Part shown: positions 53,440 through 63,484 of the stretch, piece after piece | Numbering within the stretch: position 1 is the first letter of the stretch | How the letters are laid out: each line of letters opens with the position of its first letter | Notes under the pieces: model-generated | What the model saw: the letters and a program-made list of their open reading frames with translations, nothing else | The model's database searches: none | What the model was told of the DNA's origin: nothing | Assembly: GCA_944472155.2 (NCBI GenBank) | Contig: OX235273.1 | Span: forward strand, 107,282,582-107,346,581 | Length of the DNA stretch: 64,000 nucleotides | Direction: 5' to 3' | DNA from: Trichobilharzia szidati | Taxonomy: Eukaryota; Platyhelminthes; Trematoda; Strigeidida; Schistosomatidae | Translations under genes and position numbers: made by a program

Positions 53440-53515
53440 TGGATATCAATGGTAGAACCTTTGAAAACCGACTGAGGAGTACTGGACAGCAGATTTGTCC
53501 AAGTTTGAGACCTAT
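53440..53515 (-). mobile_element. SINE-C 3' fragment
   Basis: Minus-strand ribozyme segment and 3' end (CAAACTTGGACAAATCTGCT, CAGTACTCC). GAAA changed to CAAA. Abuts a plus-strand SINE-C copy. Confidence 0.5.
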
Positions 53516-53534
53516 TGGCGAAATTCATTAGCCA

Positions 53535-53635
53535 GTGAGTTGGGTGGGTCCCAGTGGCTAAATGATCTGCGGGCTTGTCTGATTGGCAGAAGGTCCCGGG
53601 TTCGAGTGTTGATGAGTTCCAAACTAGAACGAAAC
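53535..53635 (+). mobile_element. SINE-C copy interrupted in its ribozyme core (continues at 54411)
   Basis: GGGTCCCAGTGGCTAAATGA head, B box GGGTTCGAGTG, GTTGATGAGTTCCAAACTAG then ACGAAAC. After the inserted foldback the copy resumes with TAGGACGAAACAGCTGTGCA at 54411-54430. Confidence 0.75.
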
Positions 53636-54421
53636 CCTAATATATGTGTAAAACTTGGGCACTGTGGTAGTAAGTAATTCCATATTAGTTTGCTTATTAG
53701 ATATATCACACAGTGAAACAGTATTATTTACTGGATGACGAAGTTTCGAACACACCGATTGTTCATAATAATATCAACTATAATCACACGACATCGAAAC
53801 TTGGGTGGTATAGTTTTCTTTGTTCTCTCCTATTTGTCGTCATTGGGGTAGCAGAACTCTCAAGATGTCCAACTGGAGAGGTGTTGTATCATCCCTATTA
53901 CGTGTATTTGCACTTGATTCGATAAACAAAGCTTCTGTTATCAATCTCTTCCTCCACCTTGTTAAATTCGATTTTAAAACTGTCGAGCATTAAAACCTAG
54001 CAAAATCTAGATTAGTTGATCCGAATAAGATATGAAATCTAGAGAATAGTTCAGCTATAGCACTACATGCAGTCACACACAACCATACAATAAGATGGAT
54101 GGGATAGGATGACAGTTTTAAAATCGAATTTAACAAGGTGGAGGAAGAGATTGATAACAGAAGCTTTGTTTATCGAATCAAGTGCAAATACACGTAATAG
54201 GGATGATACAACACCTCTCCAGTTGGACATCTTGAGAGTTCTGCTACCCCAATGACGACAAATAGGAGAGAACAAAGAAAACTATACAACCCAAGTTTCG
54301 ATGTCGTGTGATTATAGTTGATATGATTATGAACAATCGGTGTGTTCGAAACTTCGTCATCCAGTAAATAATACTGTTTCACTGTGTGATATATCTAATA
54401 AACAAACTAATAGGACGAAAC
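53625..54421. mobile_element. PLE-2 foldback unit with 11-bp target duplication
   Basis: TAGAACGAAAC (53625-53635) and TAGGACGAAAC (54411-54421) flank the unit 53636-54410. Arms 53684-53984 and 54111-54410 are complementary over about 300 bp with few mismatches; the spacer is 126 bp. Spacer plus right arm is the PLE-2 3' end in plus orientation (AIALHAVTHN, TEALFIESSANTRN). The left arm is the same 3' end inverted. Confidence 0.92.
54320..54364 (+). ncRNA. hammerhead-like motif, PLE-2 foldback right arm
   Basis: GAT, ATGATTA, T, a 17-nt hairpin (GAACA/TGTTC), GAAA (54348-54351), CTTCG, TC, ATCCAG. Stem II is a perfect 5 bp and GAAA is intact. The core box has A3 and U8. In the left-arm copy (53724-53770, minus) the box is ATTATTA, losing the conserved G. 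Confidence 0.4.
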
Positions 54422-54464
54422 AGCTGTGCAGCACTTCTCTACATCAATCCGTGGGCGAATTCGA

Positions 54465-54690
54465 AACAGTTAGAGAATTATTAAAGGCAGTCCCCTCCCC
54501 ACTAAGAGTACCGGACAACTGTTTCGCGCTAGTTCTGGACTCTTTGGCATTGCGCAATCATGGACCCACAAGGAATAGAATCTGAGAGTTTTATATTATG
54601 AGAATATCTCGTTGACCGGTTCCAAACTAGGATGAAAACATTTTCAATGTGGCTTTGAATGTTTCGTGATGAAATCTACTTTGAAATTAT
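54465..54690 (-). mobile_element. SINE-C fragment, diverged
   Basis: Minus strand: AGAGTCCAGAACTAGCGCGA, AACAGTTGTCCGGTACTC and CTAACTG end at 54465-54550. The head side (54560-54690) is poorly preserved. Confidence 0.5.
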
Positions 54691-55345
54691 CCTAAACCCC
54701 TACAGAGAAGCCATCATCTTCAGCCGCATCTCCAACCTTGTGTATCCTCCTCAGGTAAAAGAAGAAGTCTTTTCAGAAGACTTTATGCACGTACGTCCAA
54801 GTATTAAATTCCACTATACCATATTTAGCACGTACTTTATGTGATGAAAATAGTGTCAGGCATGAACTAACTAACTAACCTTCTTTACACTAGTGAATAA
54901 ACCATCTCCTCCACCCTTACAACATCAAACTTGATTGTTATTGTACTTCTTATATTTTTAATCCTCTCAATGTTTTGTTTTTATTTGTTTATTTTTTCTC
55001 AAAAGTGTGAACATCATTTAAGTTGTGTTATACTACACTATATCAACAGAACATTAAATTCAATAATCTATATATAACATGCTAAAATTTCCAAACTGAA
55101 TCGACGATACTGTTTGAAGCAAACTGTTATAATAATAATTATTATTATATTTATTATTCTCATTTTGTACTTCGAATATTTTTGACTTTATACCATGAAT
55201 GAGGATAAATTCCTCTGGTAAGCCTTGTGTTAATTTTATTTAAATTTTGAGTAAATCAGATGGAATATTGTGACAAATGCTGAGAATTCCATTCTGTATT
55301 AGAAGTACTGTTTTTGGAATAAAGTAGATTATTATTATTATTACT
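54691..55345 (+). mobile_element. CR1-B 3' fragment
   Basis: AIIFSRISNLVYPPQVKEEVF corresponds to the SPCISSGKTRS block of other copies, followed by the 3' UTR. It ends with ATGCTGAGAATTCCATTCTG, then TAGAAGTACTG and TTTTTGGAATAAAGTAGATT plus ATT repeats. Confidence 0.8.
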
Positions 55346-55406
55346 AAATATCAACCTCCAGCTCGTTGATAGCATCTAAATGCATCTACTGAAGCCACAA
55401 TGAGAA

Positions 55407-55718
55407 GTTATGTAACAACAGAAGACAAGGGCCAGGCAACAGATAGTTTATTAAGGAAAATCAACACATATTTATAGATTTTAATGTACATTATTGTAGA
55501 TTATTGTTAGTAGAAAATATAGTCTTTTGATTGGTTGTTTCTCACAGAAAGTTAACCTTGTATCTCTTTGTGGCTGTGTCAGATCATCTATATGCTAACT
55601 GCATCCGCCTATGCAAAGCCTTTGTTCTCATTTTCTCACCACCAATATTGGGGACATAAACATTGACGTCAAATACTGTCTACCAACTTTGGCTAGCAGC
55701 TAGTTCTCACCACAGTTA
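55407..55718 (+). mobile_element. solo LTR (304 bp) with 4-bp target duplication
   Basis: LTR 55411-55714 between GTTA copies (55407-55410 and 55715-55718). Starts TGTAACAACAGAAGACAAGG and ends TCTCACCACA; it includes TTTATTAAGGAAAATCAAC. Second copy of the LTR at 47902-48214. Confidence 0.9.
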
Positions 55719-55747
55719 AAACCAGTGGGTTCTATCATGTCAAAATG

Positions 55748-55932
55748 AGTGCGTCGGTGGCACAGTGGTTAGGACTCTCGCCGACCATGCACATGGTCCG
55801 GGGTTTGATCCCCTGCCGATGCACACCTGATATCTATGGTCGGCCTGGAAAATTTGGGCTACCGATATCACATGCTGAAAATTCCATACCTGTACCAAAA
55901 AAAATATGGTGTGGAATCAAGCTGTAATCAAA
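55748..55932 (+). mobile_element. SINE-B copy
   Basis: Head GTGCGTCGGTGGCACAGTGG, B box GGTTTGATCCCC, CTGATATCTATGGTCGGCC, ATGCTGAAAATTCCATACCT and end TGTGGAATCAAGCTGTAATC. All defining parts are present. Confidence 0.88.
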
Positions 55933-55969
55933 AAAAGTAATGGATGCTCACCAACGGTATTGGTGGAGG

Positions 55970-56190
55970 TCGGCGGTATATCATGAATCGACAGATGCTG
56001 GAGTTCATGGGCTATAGAATTCCGGTTTCAGAGAGGTTAAATGGTCAACGAGACTGACTTTGTAACCTGAAAGTCCCGACCTCGAGCCCTGTTGGGGTCG
56101 TCAGTGCGTACTGCTGGTTAGTTACTTCCAAACTATGCCAAAACATCTCCTTGGTGGCTGTTGGTTTTCAAGGATTCTATAACTGATTTA
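55970..56190 (+). mobile_element. SINE-C copy, diverged
   Basis: Leader end (TATATCATGAATCGACAGAT), head AGAGAGGTTAAATGGTCAAC, B-box relic, GTGCGTACTGCTGGTTAG, CAAACTATGCCAAAACA, and the end TTCTATAACTGAT. The core CTGATGA and GAAA are both damaged. Confidence 0.6.
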
Positions 56191-56835
56191 TTGATTTTTG
56201 ATGAAATCTTTATTGAAATCACATAAATGTTGGGTCAGAATTTAGTTTTTCGGAACAGTTGCTGAAACTGTGATAGGTGAAGTAAAGTCTGAAATCAGAA
56301 CTCAACGATTGGCAGTTAAATCGTTCATTTCATTCATTATCGTCATTTATTCCCTTTGGGTTGTGAGTGAGTGGAATATAGGGCTTTGACAGCACATCTC
56401 CACTTTTTTCTATTCTCTGCAATTCACTTCAACTGACCCCGCAATTGTCCACAGGGTTTCATCTCCTCCTCCTCCTCCTCACACGATCTTCGCCATGTCA
56501 CTTGCTCACCGTCGCCCAATCTATTGCTTCTCACTCAGATGTCACCCAACGGTCTTACTAGCGTCTGCGATCAATTCCCTAGGAATATTTACTGAGCAGT
56601 AGGTTCTTGGTTGGTACGTTCCAAGAGTTTCTCGAGGCTTATTCTTCCTGGCCGGTTATCTGATCTTCAGTATGGAACCAGAGAAGGCAGTTGTTGACAA
56701 AAGTCTGCAGTCGGCTGTTGGATTTAATTTTCTGCAACTCGTGAGTTAAGTCTCTGACCCATATAGGTGAACTGTTTGAGCCAGCACTAGTGTTGGAAAT
56801 CCAATTTTGTTGTTGAAATCAAAACAAGATTTTGA

Positions 56836-56874
56836 GCGAACAATTGTTTTCGATAACTTCTTCTTCAGGCTCTA
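56836..56874 (-). ncRNA. hammerhead ribozyme motif, left arm of foldback
   Basis: Mirror of 57462-57500: on the minus strand GAGC, CTGAAGA, ten bases, GAAA, ACAATTGT, TC, GCTC. The sequence is the same as in the right arm. Confidence 0.65.
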
Positions 56875-57461
56875 CAGTTATAAATCCATGAATAAAAGAG
56901 TACAAATTGCCGATAAAGGCAAATGAAAATAATATCAGAAACTGTATTGGGGTGCATGTGTAAGTTGAGATGATAGTCCATTAGTTAACATAGTCAATCA
57001 AATGTGTATAGGGTGTATAGTCAGAGAAAGTGTGATGAAGTGTGAATGAACAAATGGGTGATATAGTGCTGATTTTACACTAAGCCTACCAACTCTGTAA
57101 CATCTTATTACAATTTACAATTTAGCCTCTTTATTTTATCATTAGACATTATCGGTCAGCCCTCACATCCAGTGTCCCCTTTGTTAATGTGTGTTTGTAT
57201 GTACTTTGTAGTTATCACATTTCTCTCATCCCAATGACACTTGTATTCTGTTGACTATAAAACAGCACTATATCACCCAATTGTTCATTCACAATTCATC
57301 ACACTTTCTCTGACTATACACCCTATACACATTTGATTGACTATGTTAACTAATGGACTATCATCTCAACTTACACATGCACCCCAATACAGTTTCTGAT
57401 ATTATTTTCATTTGCCTTTATCGGCAATTTGTACTCTTTTATTCATGGATTTATAACTGTA

Positions 57462-57500
57462 GAGCCTGAAGAAGAAGTTATCGAAAACAATTGTTCGCTC
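57462..57500 (+). ncRNA. hammerhead ribozyme motif, right arm of foldback
   Basis: GAGC (57462-57465), CTGAAGA (57466-57472), ten bases (AGAAGTTATC), GAAA (57483-57486), palindrome ACAATTGT, TC, GCTC (57497-57500). Stem I is a perfect 4 bp and the core is canonical. Stem II is short (two pairs after a bulged A). Stem III is self-complementary without a loop, fitting a dimeric form. Confidence 0.65.
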
Positions 57501-57830
57501 AAAATGTTGTTTTTTTTGTTGACGCTGAGTCCAGGAGATTACCGCACAGATTTTAGAGTGGCAAACGTCTGTCTTACCTTTCCAATTCTAGTTTGGATAT
57601 CCTCACCTAAGCCGTCTGTTTTCAGTTGAAACGATACTGCACAGAAAAGTGAAGGAAGTGACCTCTTTGAAATTTCTTTCGTTGACAGGGATTGGTGCTT
57701 GTTGCGATTACTGTCCGTTGGTTGTTTTCATTACCGCCATCTTCGCTGCCTGTCCCTTCTGTCATCTTGTTGGTTTTCATCTGTATGTCTTCGAATGCTT
57801 AAGCCTCATAATCCAAACCTCGAACAGTTA

Positions 57831-58129
57831 CACATACACTTTTAGGATGTAAAATCAAAGGTCAATCATGAGGTTCCAAGGTAGGAAAATAACCAAAAGT
57901 AGATAAATCGGACGCAAGTGGAGTGTTAGCCTTTACTGAAGGATGCGATGGGCATACTCAATAGTTCTTCGATTTAAATCAGTGATAATTTCCAATAAAT
58001 AAACTGTATACATCATAATAAAGACTTCAGTAATTTTCAATTTAAACGATACACATGAATAAAACTCGTCATAATTTTAGATCTACCGTCGACAAATAAC
58101 TTTAGTACAAAATGAATTCAACTTAGTGG
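57831..58129. other. unassigned DNA
   Basis: Nothing recognised. Confidence 0.3.
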
Positions 58130-58350
58130 TATTTAGCAAGTACAGGTGAATTATCTGTTTAGCAATAGAATGATCGACAACCACACATAGGGCCTGACTT
58201 TGATTCTCCACCACCGACAAACTCCTAAACCTCATATAGTTTACCAACCATGAGTAAGCCTAGAAAAGAGAGAAAGCCGGGCGTGAGGCACCATCGCTAC
58301 TGAAACTACGAAAACCTTGAAGCCTTATATTTCCCTCGGAACTCAGGAAA
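58130..58350 (+). mobile_element. SINE-A copy, diverged
   Basis: Head with TTTAGCAATAGAATGATCG, B-box relic GACTTTGATTCTCC, body CTCCTAAACCTCATATAG and GGGCGTGAGGC, tail TTGAAGCCTTATATTTCCC. Confidence 0.55.
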
Positions 58351-59019
58351 TATAAACTAGAGGAACTAAAGAATGGCTTTTTCTAAAGTGTAATACATGA
58401 TACTGATTATTATTGTCGTCATGTTGGTGATACATTTATTATTTTGAAGAAAGAAAGTCGGGCAAATGAATTCCTCCGCGTCCCACCAGAATTTTTACCG
58501 AAAGAAGAATAGCAAAGTACCCCTATCTCATTTTTGGACGCCATAAGGGCTAAACAAAAACGTGGAATGATATGTAGACGACTGCATCGGAAACCTTAAT
58601 AAATTAGGCGATACACTCAACTTCTAAGTCCCGTTCCCCCAACAATGTAAACGTAATTTGTCTAGATATATTTGCTCAAATGAGACAGTAGACGGAAAAC
58701 TCAGTATTATTCGTGATATATTAAGGAGAAACAGAGAACGTAACAAAATGTTTGAATAAACACATGGACTTAGCAAGTAAACAGTCAAGAGTGCCCACAG
58801 TTCCCAAAAAATCCATGTTCCTAAGATGCCGATTCACGGGAGATGTCAACAGTAGGATTTCATCACAATTTCTGAGGAGCGCCTTTAAATGAACTTTTAA
58901 CACAGCTAATTTATGCTGTTTGCACTAACTAATCAATACTTGGTTCAAGTTCTATGTCGAAAACCGACCGACCGACCGATTCGGTTCAAGAAATAAAGAA
59001 AAACCACCCTGTTTCGCCT
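58351..59019. other. unassigned DNA
   Basis: GACC tetranucleotide run at 58964-58977; otherwise nothing. Confidence 0.3.
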
Positions 59020-59232
59020 CCTTCAAGTGTAACTACCATTTTAACTGGTCGCGTGAAGCTAGTTATATTGGGCGTACGATCGGGCAAGTTCACCGTCGAA
59101 TTTCTGAACACTTCAAATATGGGTTTGGCAAAGGTCTAAATAAAACTACACGCAGCTCAATACTAGGTCATCTAGTCGATACTGGATATCAAATTAACTC
59201 TAACAAAGCTTTTAACTTATTTATTCATATTC
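59020..59232 (+). pseudogene. PLE GIY-YIG endonuclease fragment
   Basis: In one plus frame: CNYHFNWSREASYIGRTIGQ, VHRRISEHFKYGFGKG, then SSILGHLVDTGYQINSNKAF. It has the YIGR and RISEH motifs and the HLVDTG block. It breaks off at 59232 where RTE-B sequence begins. Confidence 0.78.
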
Positions 59233-59390
59233 CAGCTGTTGATGAAGGTCTGTAATTTATTCGAAGTGGCTTTTGTGACGCGGCGCCAAGTCTCTGATCC
59301 GTACAGTAGGTAGCACTGACTTTATATTGAAGTTGAAAATCCGGATCTTCTTTTTCATGATGAGTGCTGCTGATCTCCACTTAGTCATCA
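59233..59390 (-). mobile_element. RTE-B fragment
   Basis: Minus strand: KIRIFNFNIKSVLPTVRIRD-like and LQTFINS coding block, matching 13640-13790. About 155 bp only. Confidence 0.7.
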
Positions 59391-59514
59391 TTATTTTACA
59401 GATTTCTCAATTATGTAATAAGCATTTGCTGACCCCCTACGAATCAAAGTGATCTTGAATTCTCAAGTGTTCGTTTTATAGGGATTTTTGTTTCATTGGC
59501 TGGAAGAGGGAGTG
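59391..59514. other. unassigned DNA
   Basis: Nothing recognised. Confidence 0.3.
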
Positions 59515-59640
59515 GGAATTCAAGATCATTTAGAGAACCACTGGAAAACCGGGAAGTACTGGATGGCTGTCTCGTCCTAGTTAGCTGCTTCTCATCAGTG
59601 AATGTCTAACGACCATGCTAAGCATTGATTCTAAGAAAGC
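59515..59640 (-). mobile_element. SINE-C 3' fragment
   Basis: Minus strand: CACTGATGAGAAGCAGCTAA, CTAGGACGAGACAGCCATCC and AGTACTTCCCGG, with the end CCAGTGGTTCTCTAAATGAT. CTGATGA is present; GAAA is GAGA. Confidence 0.6.
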
Positions 59641-60234
59641 AGATCCAGAGATGAACTTTTCTGTTGCTCATCTTGTGTTGCACTATGGCTTAGCTTTATC
59701 AAAGATCCACTTATCTCACATCCTCATGTTATAACTTATTCTTACATACTCAGTTAACTTGTATATCTAGACCAGTAGGTCTTTCATGATCTTTGATGTT
59801 TCAAACTATTTTGTTTGACTTAAAAAAAATAGAATCATATTATGTGTAATCTGCTTGATATTATAAATTGCTTACGAGAAAGTAGGCATCACCGCCTAAG
59901 TAACTGTAGCAACCGAAACCAACTTGTTGTGGTCTGAACATAGCCAACTAGTCTCTGCGTCCCCCTGCATAGCTGGGCATAACTTCCTTGAGACACGCAC
60001 AATCATAAAACGCTCCAAAGACGGTTATTCACCTTAAAATCTATATCTAATTCTCAATAGTGCAGTTAGGCAGCTAGCTATACAGGCTAGATTATTATTT
60101 TCTAGTACAAAACAAGTACTTAGAATCAGGTTGAACATTCCCAACAAGGTAGGATTAAGATTTAAGTTCACAAGAAACACACACCGTCAATCCACCTAGA
60201 CAGTCCAAGGTCAGAATTATTTTCATTCACTCAG
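59641..60234. other. unassigned DNA
   Basis: Nothing recognised with confidence. Confidence 0.3.
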
Positions 60235-60900
60235 ACGAAATCACATCGTAAAATGACACATTATCAGTGTATAGCGCATCTAACTCACACCACCCTCTTC
60301 ATTCACAACTCTTCCCTTGCATCTCATCAGGCAATACCAGAATCCTATGTAAGAAACTATATGCTCGCACCAGCAAGTACAAAAACTCAACCATACCCTA
60401 CTTGGCTCGTGTTCTGTGCGATAAAGAAAGCATCAGGCGTGAGACCTATAACCTATTAAATAGTCAGCAGAACAACTGGATCTCGTCCTTCCAACTCATA
60501 TCATTTATAGGTACAACATTTTCTTTCTTTTCCTTTTCTCTCTCTCTTTTTTTCTGTTATGTGCTGCTTTGTTTCTCTCTTCCTTACAAACTCTACTTAA
60601 AACATTCTTCTTCGTTCTTTCACACTCTGTATATCTCGACCTTTTTGTTACCGCTTACGCCAGTAAATATGCTAACATCTACTTTTCTAACACCTTCAAA
60701 CATTCTGTTCAATTTTGGCTTTGCTACCGACATGCCAATATGTTGTTGTCATAATGAACTGAGACTACCCATTATCTATGTAAAATTTTATTTATTGATA
60801 ATGTACTAACTGGATGCAATACTGTAGTAAAAAATGCTGAGAATTCCATTCTGTATCACAAGTATTGTTTTGAAATAAAGCAAATTATTATTATTGTTAT
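60235..60900 (+). mobile_element. CR1-B 3' portion
   Basis: 60267-60470 reads HHPLHSQLFPCISSGNTRIL, RTSKYKNSTIPYLARVLCDKES and RRETYNLLNSQQNNW, the ORF end of CR1-B. The 3' UTR ends with AATGCTGAGAATTCCATTCT and an AAGCAAATTATTATT repeat at 60836-60900. It lacks the RT thumb. Confidence 0.87.
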
Positions 60901-61069
60901 TAAAAACCACAAAGAGAAGGAACAGAGACAGCAAATAAGGATCAAGTTAGTATATCATATGAAAATGTCAGGAGAATGATACACAGTCAAGGAGAAAATT
61001 GGACGATAATTACACAGTTATTTGAAATACCCAAGTAAGTATAAATATTGTGATTAGATAATTATTCCA

Positions 61070-62104
61070 TTGCAGTTATTATTATTATTCCCTTGGGTTT
61101 TGAGTGGAACACAGAGCAGCAACAACATATCTCCATTTTGTTATATTTTCTTCTGTCCTCTTCAGATAGGCCCAGGATTGCCCATAATCTCTAATCTCCT
61201 CCTCACAAAATCTCCTCTATGTCATCACCACACTGACGACCCACTAGTCGCTCGTCATTCCGGTTCCACTTGAGGGCCTGGCACGCGATGTCATTCGACG
61301 GTCTTTTCAGTGTGTGCCCAATCCATCTCCATTTTCTCCTACATATTTGTTGACCAATAGGTTCTTGGTTAGTTTTTTACCACAGTTTCTTGTTGCTGAT
61401 TCTTTCCGGTTGGCCATCTAATCTTCAATAAAGAGTGAAGGCAGCTGTTGATTAAAGTCTGCAGCTGGCTTTGGGATTTGTTTTTCTGTGACTCATGAGT
61501 CAAGTCTCTGACCCATTAAGAAAAGGCGACTCAACACTGGTGTTGAGAATACGAATCTTATTCTTTACGCTGAGTTCAGGAGACTTCCACACTGCTTCCA
61601 GATTGATGAAGGTGGTTCTTGCTTTTCCGATTATAGTTGTGACATCTTCATCCGCTCCGACTGTCTGTAGTTGAAACGATGCTGGCTGCCTAGATAAGTG
61701 AAGGGGATAAGCTCTATTAAATCTCTCCCTTTGATGGTGATTGGTGCTGGTTGTTGTTGTTGCTTTTGATTGGTTATTTTCATCACCTCCGTCTTCTCTG
61801 TGTTTACCTGCAGTCCTGTCTTCACTGCATTGTTTCTTCAGCCAGTTTGTTGGGTTTCGCCTACAAGTCTTCCAGTTTGTGTGACATTAGACATATATTA
61901 TCTGCAAAATCCATATCTTCTGGAGTCTTCTCATCGGTGATCCAGTGTACTTTTGTCTCCTCTCTCGCCACTCACAGTCTGACGAATAATCCAGCCCACG
62001 ACAGTTATGAATAACATCGGTGATAATAGGCAGGCAGCCTTGTCCTACTCTTGTATTCGCTTTGAATGCCTCACTGAGTTTTCCGTTTTGAATCACCTCC
62101 TTGT
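61070..62104 (-). mobile_element. RTE-B LINE, split from its 5' part by RTE-A
   Basis: 3' end 61077-61110 (AATAATAATA and CCCTTGGGTTTTGAGTGGA in plus coordinates). C-terminal region 61250-61480, YLGSQHRFNYRQSE and NTEKTEVMKITNQKQQQQ (61631-61825), and FADDICLMSHKLEDL near 61880-61915. Upstream sequence stops at 62104 where the CAGA tail of RTE-A begins. Confidence 0.82.
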
Positions 62105-63085
62105 CTAGGTCTGTCTGTCTGTCTGGATTCAACATAGAACTTGGCACCGAAGTCCAGCAGTTCGAGTTGTCACGTTCCAAATAACACACAAACGTAGACA
62201 AGAAAATGAGTGAAGAGAATCAATAGAGTTTTGACAAGTGTAAAAGTGAAACAGAATGAGCAATGGTAGAAAGGAATATGAAAGATTACAGAGAGTGAAT
62301 ACATCTGCGTAAGCCATTGACAACGATTTTGAGCCAAGTCACCTATTGTCTCCAGCCATTGATTCTTAGAGTCCCGAGGGCGGGCCCCAACCCGGAAGTC
62401 TGTATCTCCCTACCTGACAAAGTTTAACTGTCAACGATTTCATGGATTGATGCCATGTTTTTGTTTGGCCACCACTTACTCTTTTCCAACCTGCACCTAC
62501 CTATATCAGCTAGTAATGCCCATCGGAGGAGGCGATGGTTAGGCATGCGCACCACGTGACCTAGCCATCTCAATCCATGTAACTTTATAGCCTCTTCGAT
62601 TGATTTTCCCTCTTTGCCCAACACTATACACCTAACTTCAACATTACTTACCTTATTATGCCACCTAACGTGAGAAAGAGATCGTAGACATCTATGACCA
62701 AAACCAGTCAACCTTTTCATGTCTTCAACTGGTATTGGCCATGTTTCAGAGCCATAGCGAAGGACGGAGCGAACTGCTGAGCAGTACACACGTCCCTTGG
62801 TTGATAGCCGGATGTCACGCCTACGCCAGAGACGGTGTAAGTTAGCGAAAGCAGCCCGAGCTTTTTGGATCGGTGCTGAGATTTCGGCACCAATCAATCC
62901 GTTGGTGCTGATACAACTTCTCAAATAGGTGAAGTGGTCAACATGTTCTATCACTTCACTCCCTATCACTAAGCTAGGAGTTGACGTAGTCCAGTCATTC
63001 CAGTAGCAGCATCTTACATTTTACAGGGGCATCGCGCATGCCAAACATACGAAGATTGCTGCTCAAGGTGTTCAGAAGACAGAAG
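62105..63085 (-). mobile_element. RTE-A LINE, 5'-truncated, inserted in RTE-B
   Basis: 3' tail of CAGA repeats at 62110-62128, 3' UTR to 62350, then frame 62424-62969 (IGSEVIEHVDHFTYLRSCIS, IQKARAAFANLHRLWRRRD, RLRWLGHVVRMPNHRLLR). The ORF is open over this stretch and it is the least damaged RTE-A C-terminus. Truncated at about 63085 just below motif C. Confidence 0.85.
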
Positions 63086-63484
63086 TTGTGAATGTTAACT
63101 ACTGAAGTTGTTTTTAATAATTTAGTTTGAAATTATTATTCAGTGATCTAGTTCTTACAGCAATTAAAATGATGGAGGTCAGACATATAGAAATACAGAA
63201 AGACAGAGTTATTGAGAAATCACTTATGTCTGTTACTCATCACTGTCTGTCTGAAGTAATTCATTACCTTCTGATATCTACACCAGCAGAGTTCATTTAT
63301 CGTACTAGTGGTGTCATGATCAGGTGAAATTTTCTAATTTACTTTCAAATCTCACTTTCTTTCATATTCTTTGTGTTCTTAACATAAGAATTCAGTGATA
63401 AAATGCTGTTTGTAGGCTGAAAGTTTTTCGTTACTATTTTTTATTCCTAATACCCCAGTTGACGATGCTATATGTTACATTATC
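63086..63484. other. unassigned DNA with ATC microsatellite
   Basis: (ATC)n at 63479-63505 marks the 3' end of the next RTE-B copy. The 66-codon plus frame 63127-63327 (QKDRVIEKSLMSVTHHCLSE, then VIHYLLISTPAEFIYRTSGV) is unidentified. Confidence 0.35.

Larger units (their letters stand above)
56805..57522. mobile_element. foldback unit with hammerheads at both ends, 12-bp target duplication
   Basis: TTTTGTTGTTGA (56805-56816) and TTTTTTTGTTGA (57511-57522) flank the unit. Arms 56821-57076 and 57258-57514 are near-perfect inverted repeats of about 256 bp around a 181-bp spacer. Each arm carries the same hammerhead near its outer end, facing outward. No coding sequence is visible, so it is assigned to PLEs only by its ribozyme and layout. 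Confidence 0.88.
56335..57830 (-). mobile_element. RTE-B LINE copy interrupted by a ribozyme-bearing foldback
   Basis: 3' end near 56345-56390 (minus strand AAGCCCTATATTCCACTC). The C-terminal part 56440-56816 continues at 57523-57830 (AKARQTFATLKSV-like and YLGS regions, FADD area lost). The two halves are adjacent in other copies, for example 61540-61560. Confidence 0.8.

Noticed and set aside
56463..56480. TCC repeat as a regulatory tract
   Set aside because: It is a small expansion in the RTE-B C-terminal coding region, at a place where other copies have TCCTC.
60533..60809. 180-codon frame with hydrophobic Phe/Leu/Ser stretch as a membrane protein
   Set aside because: It is the CR1-B ORF end read through into the 3' UTR; the same stretch occurs at 25296 and 36507 on the minus strand.
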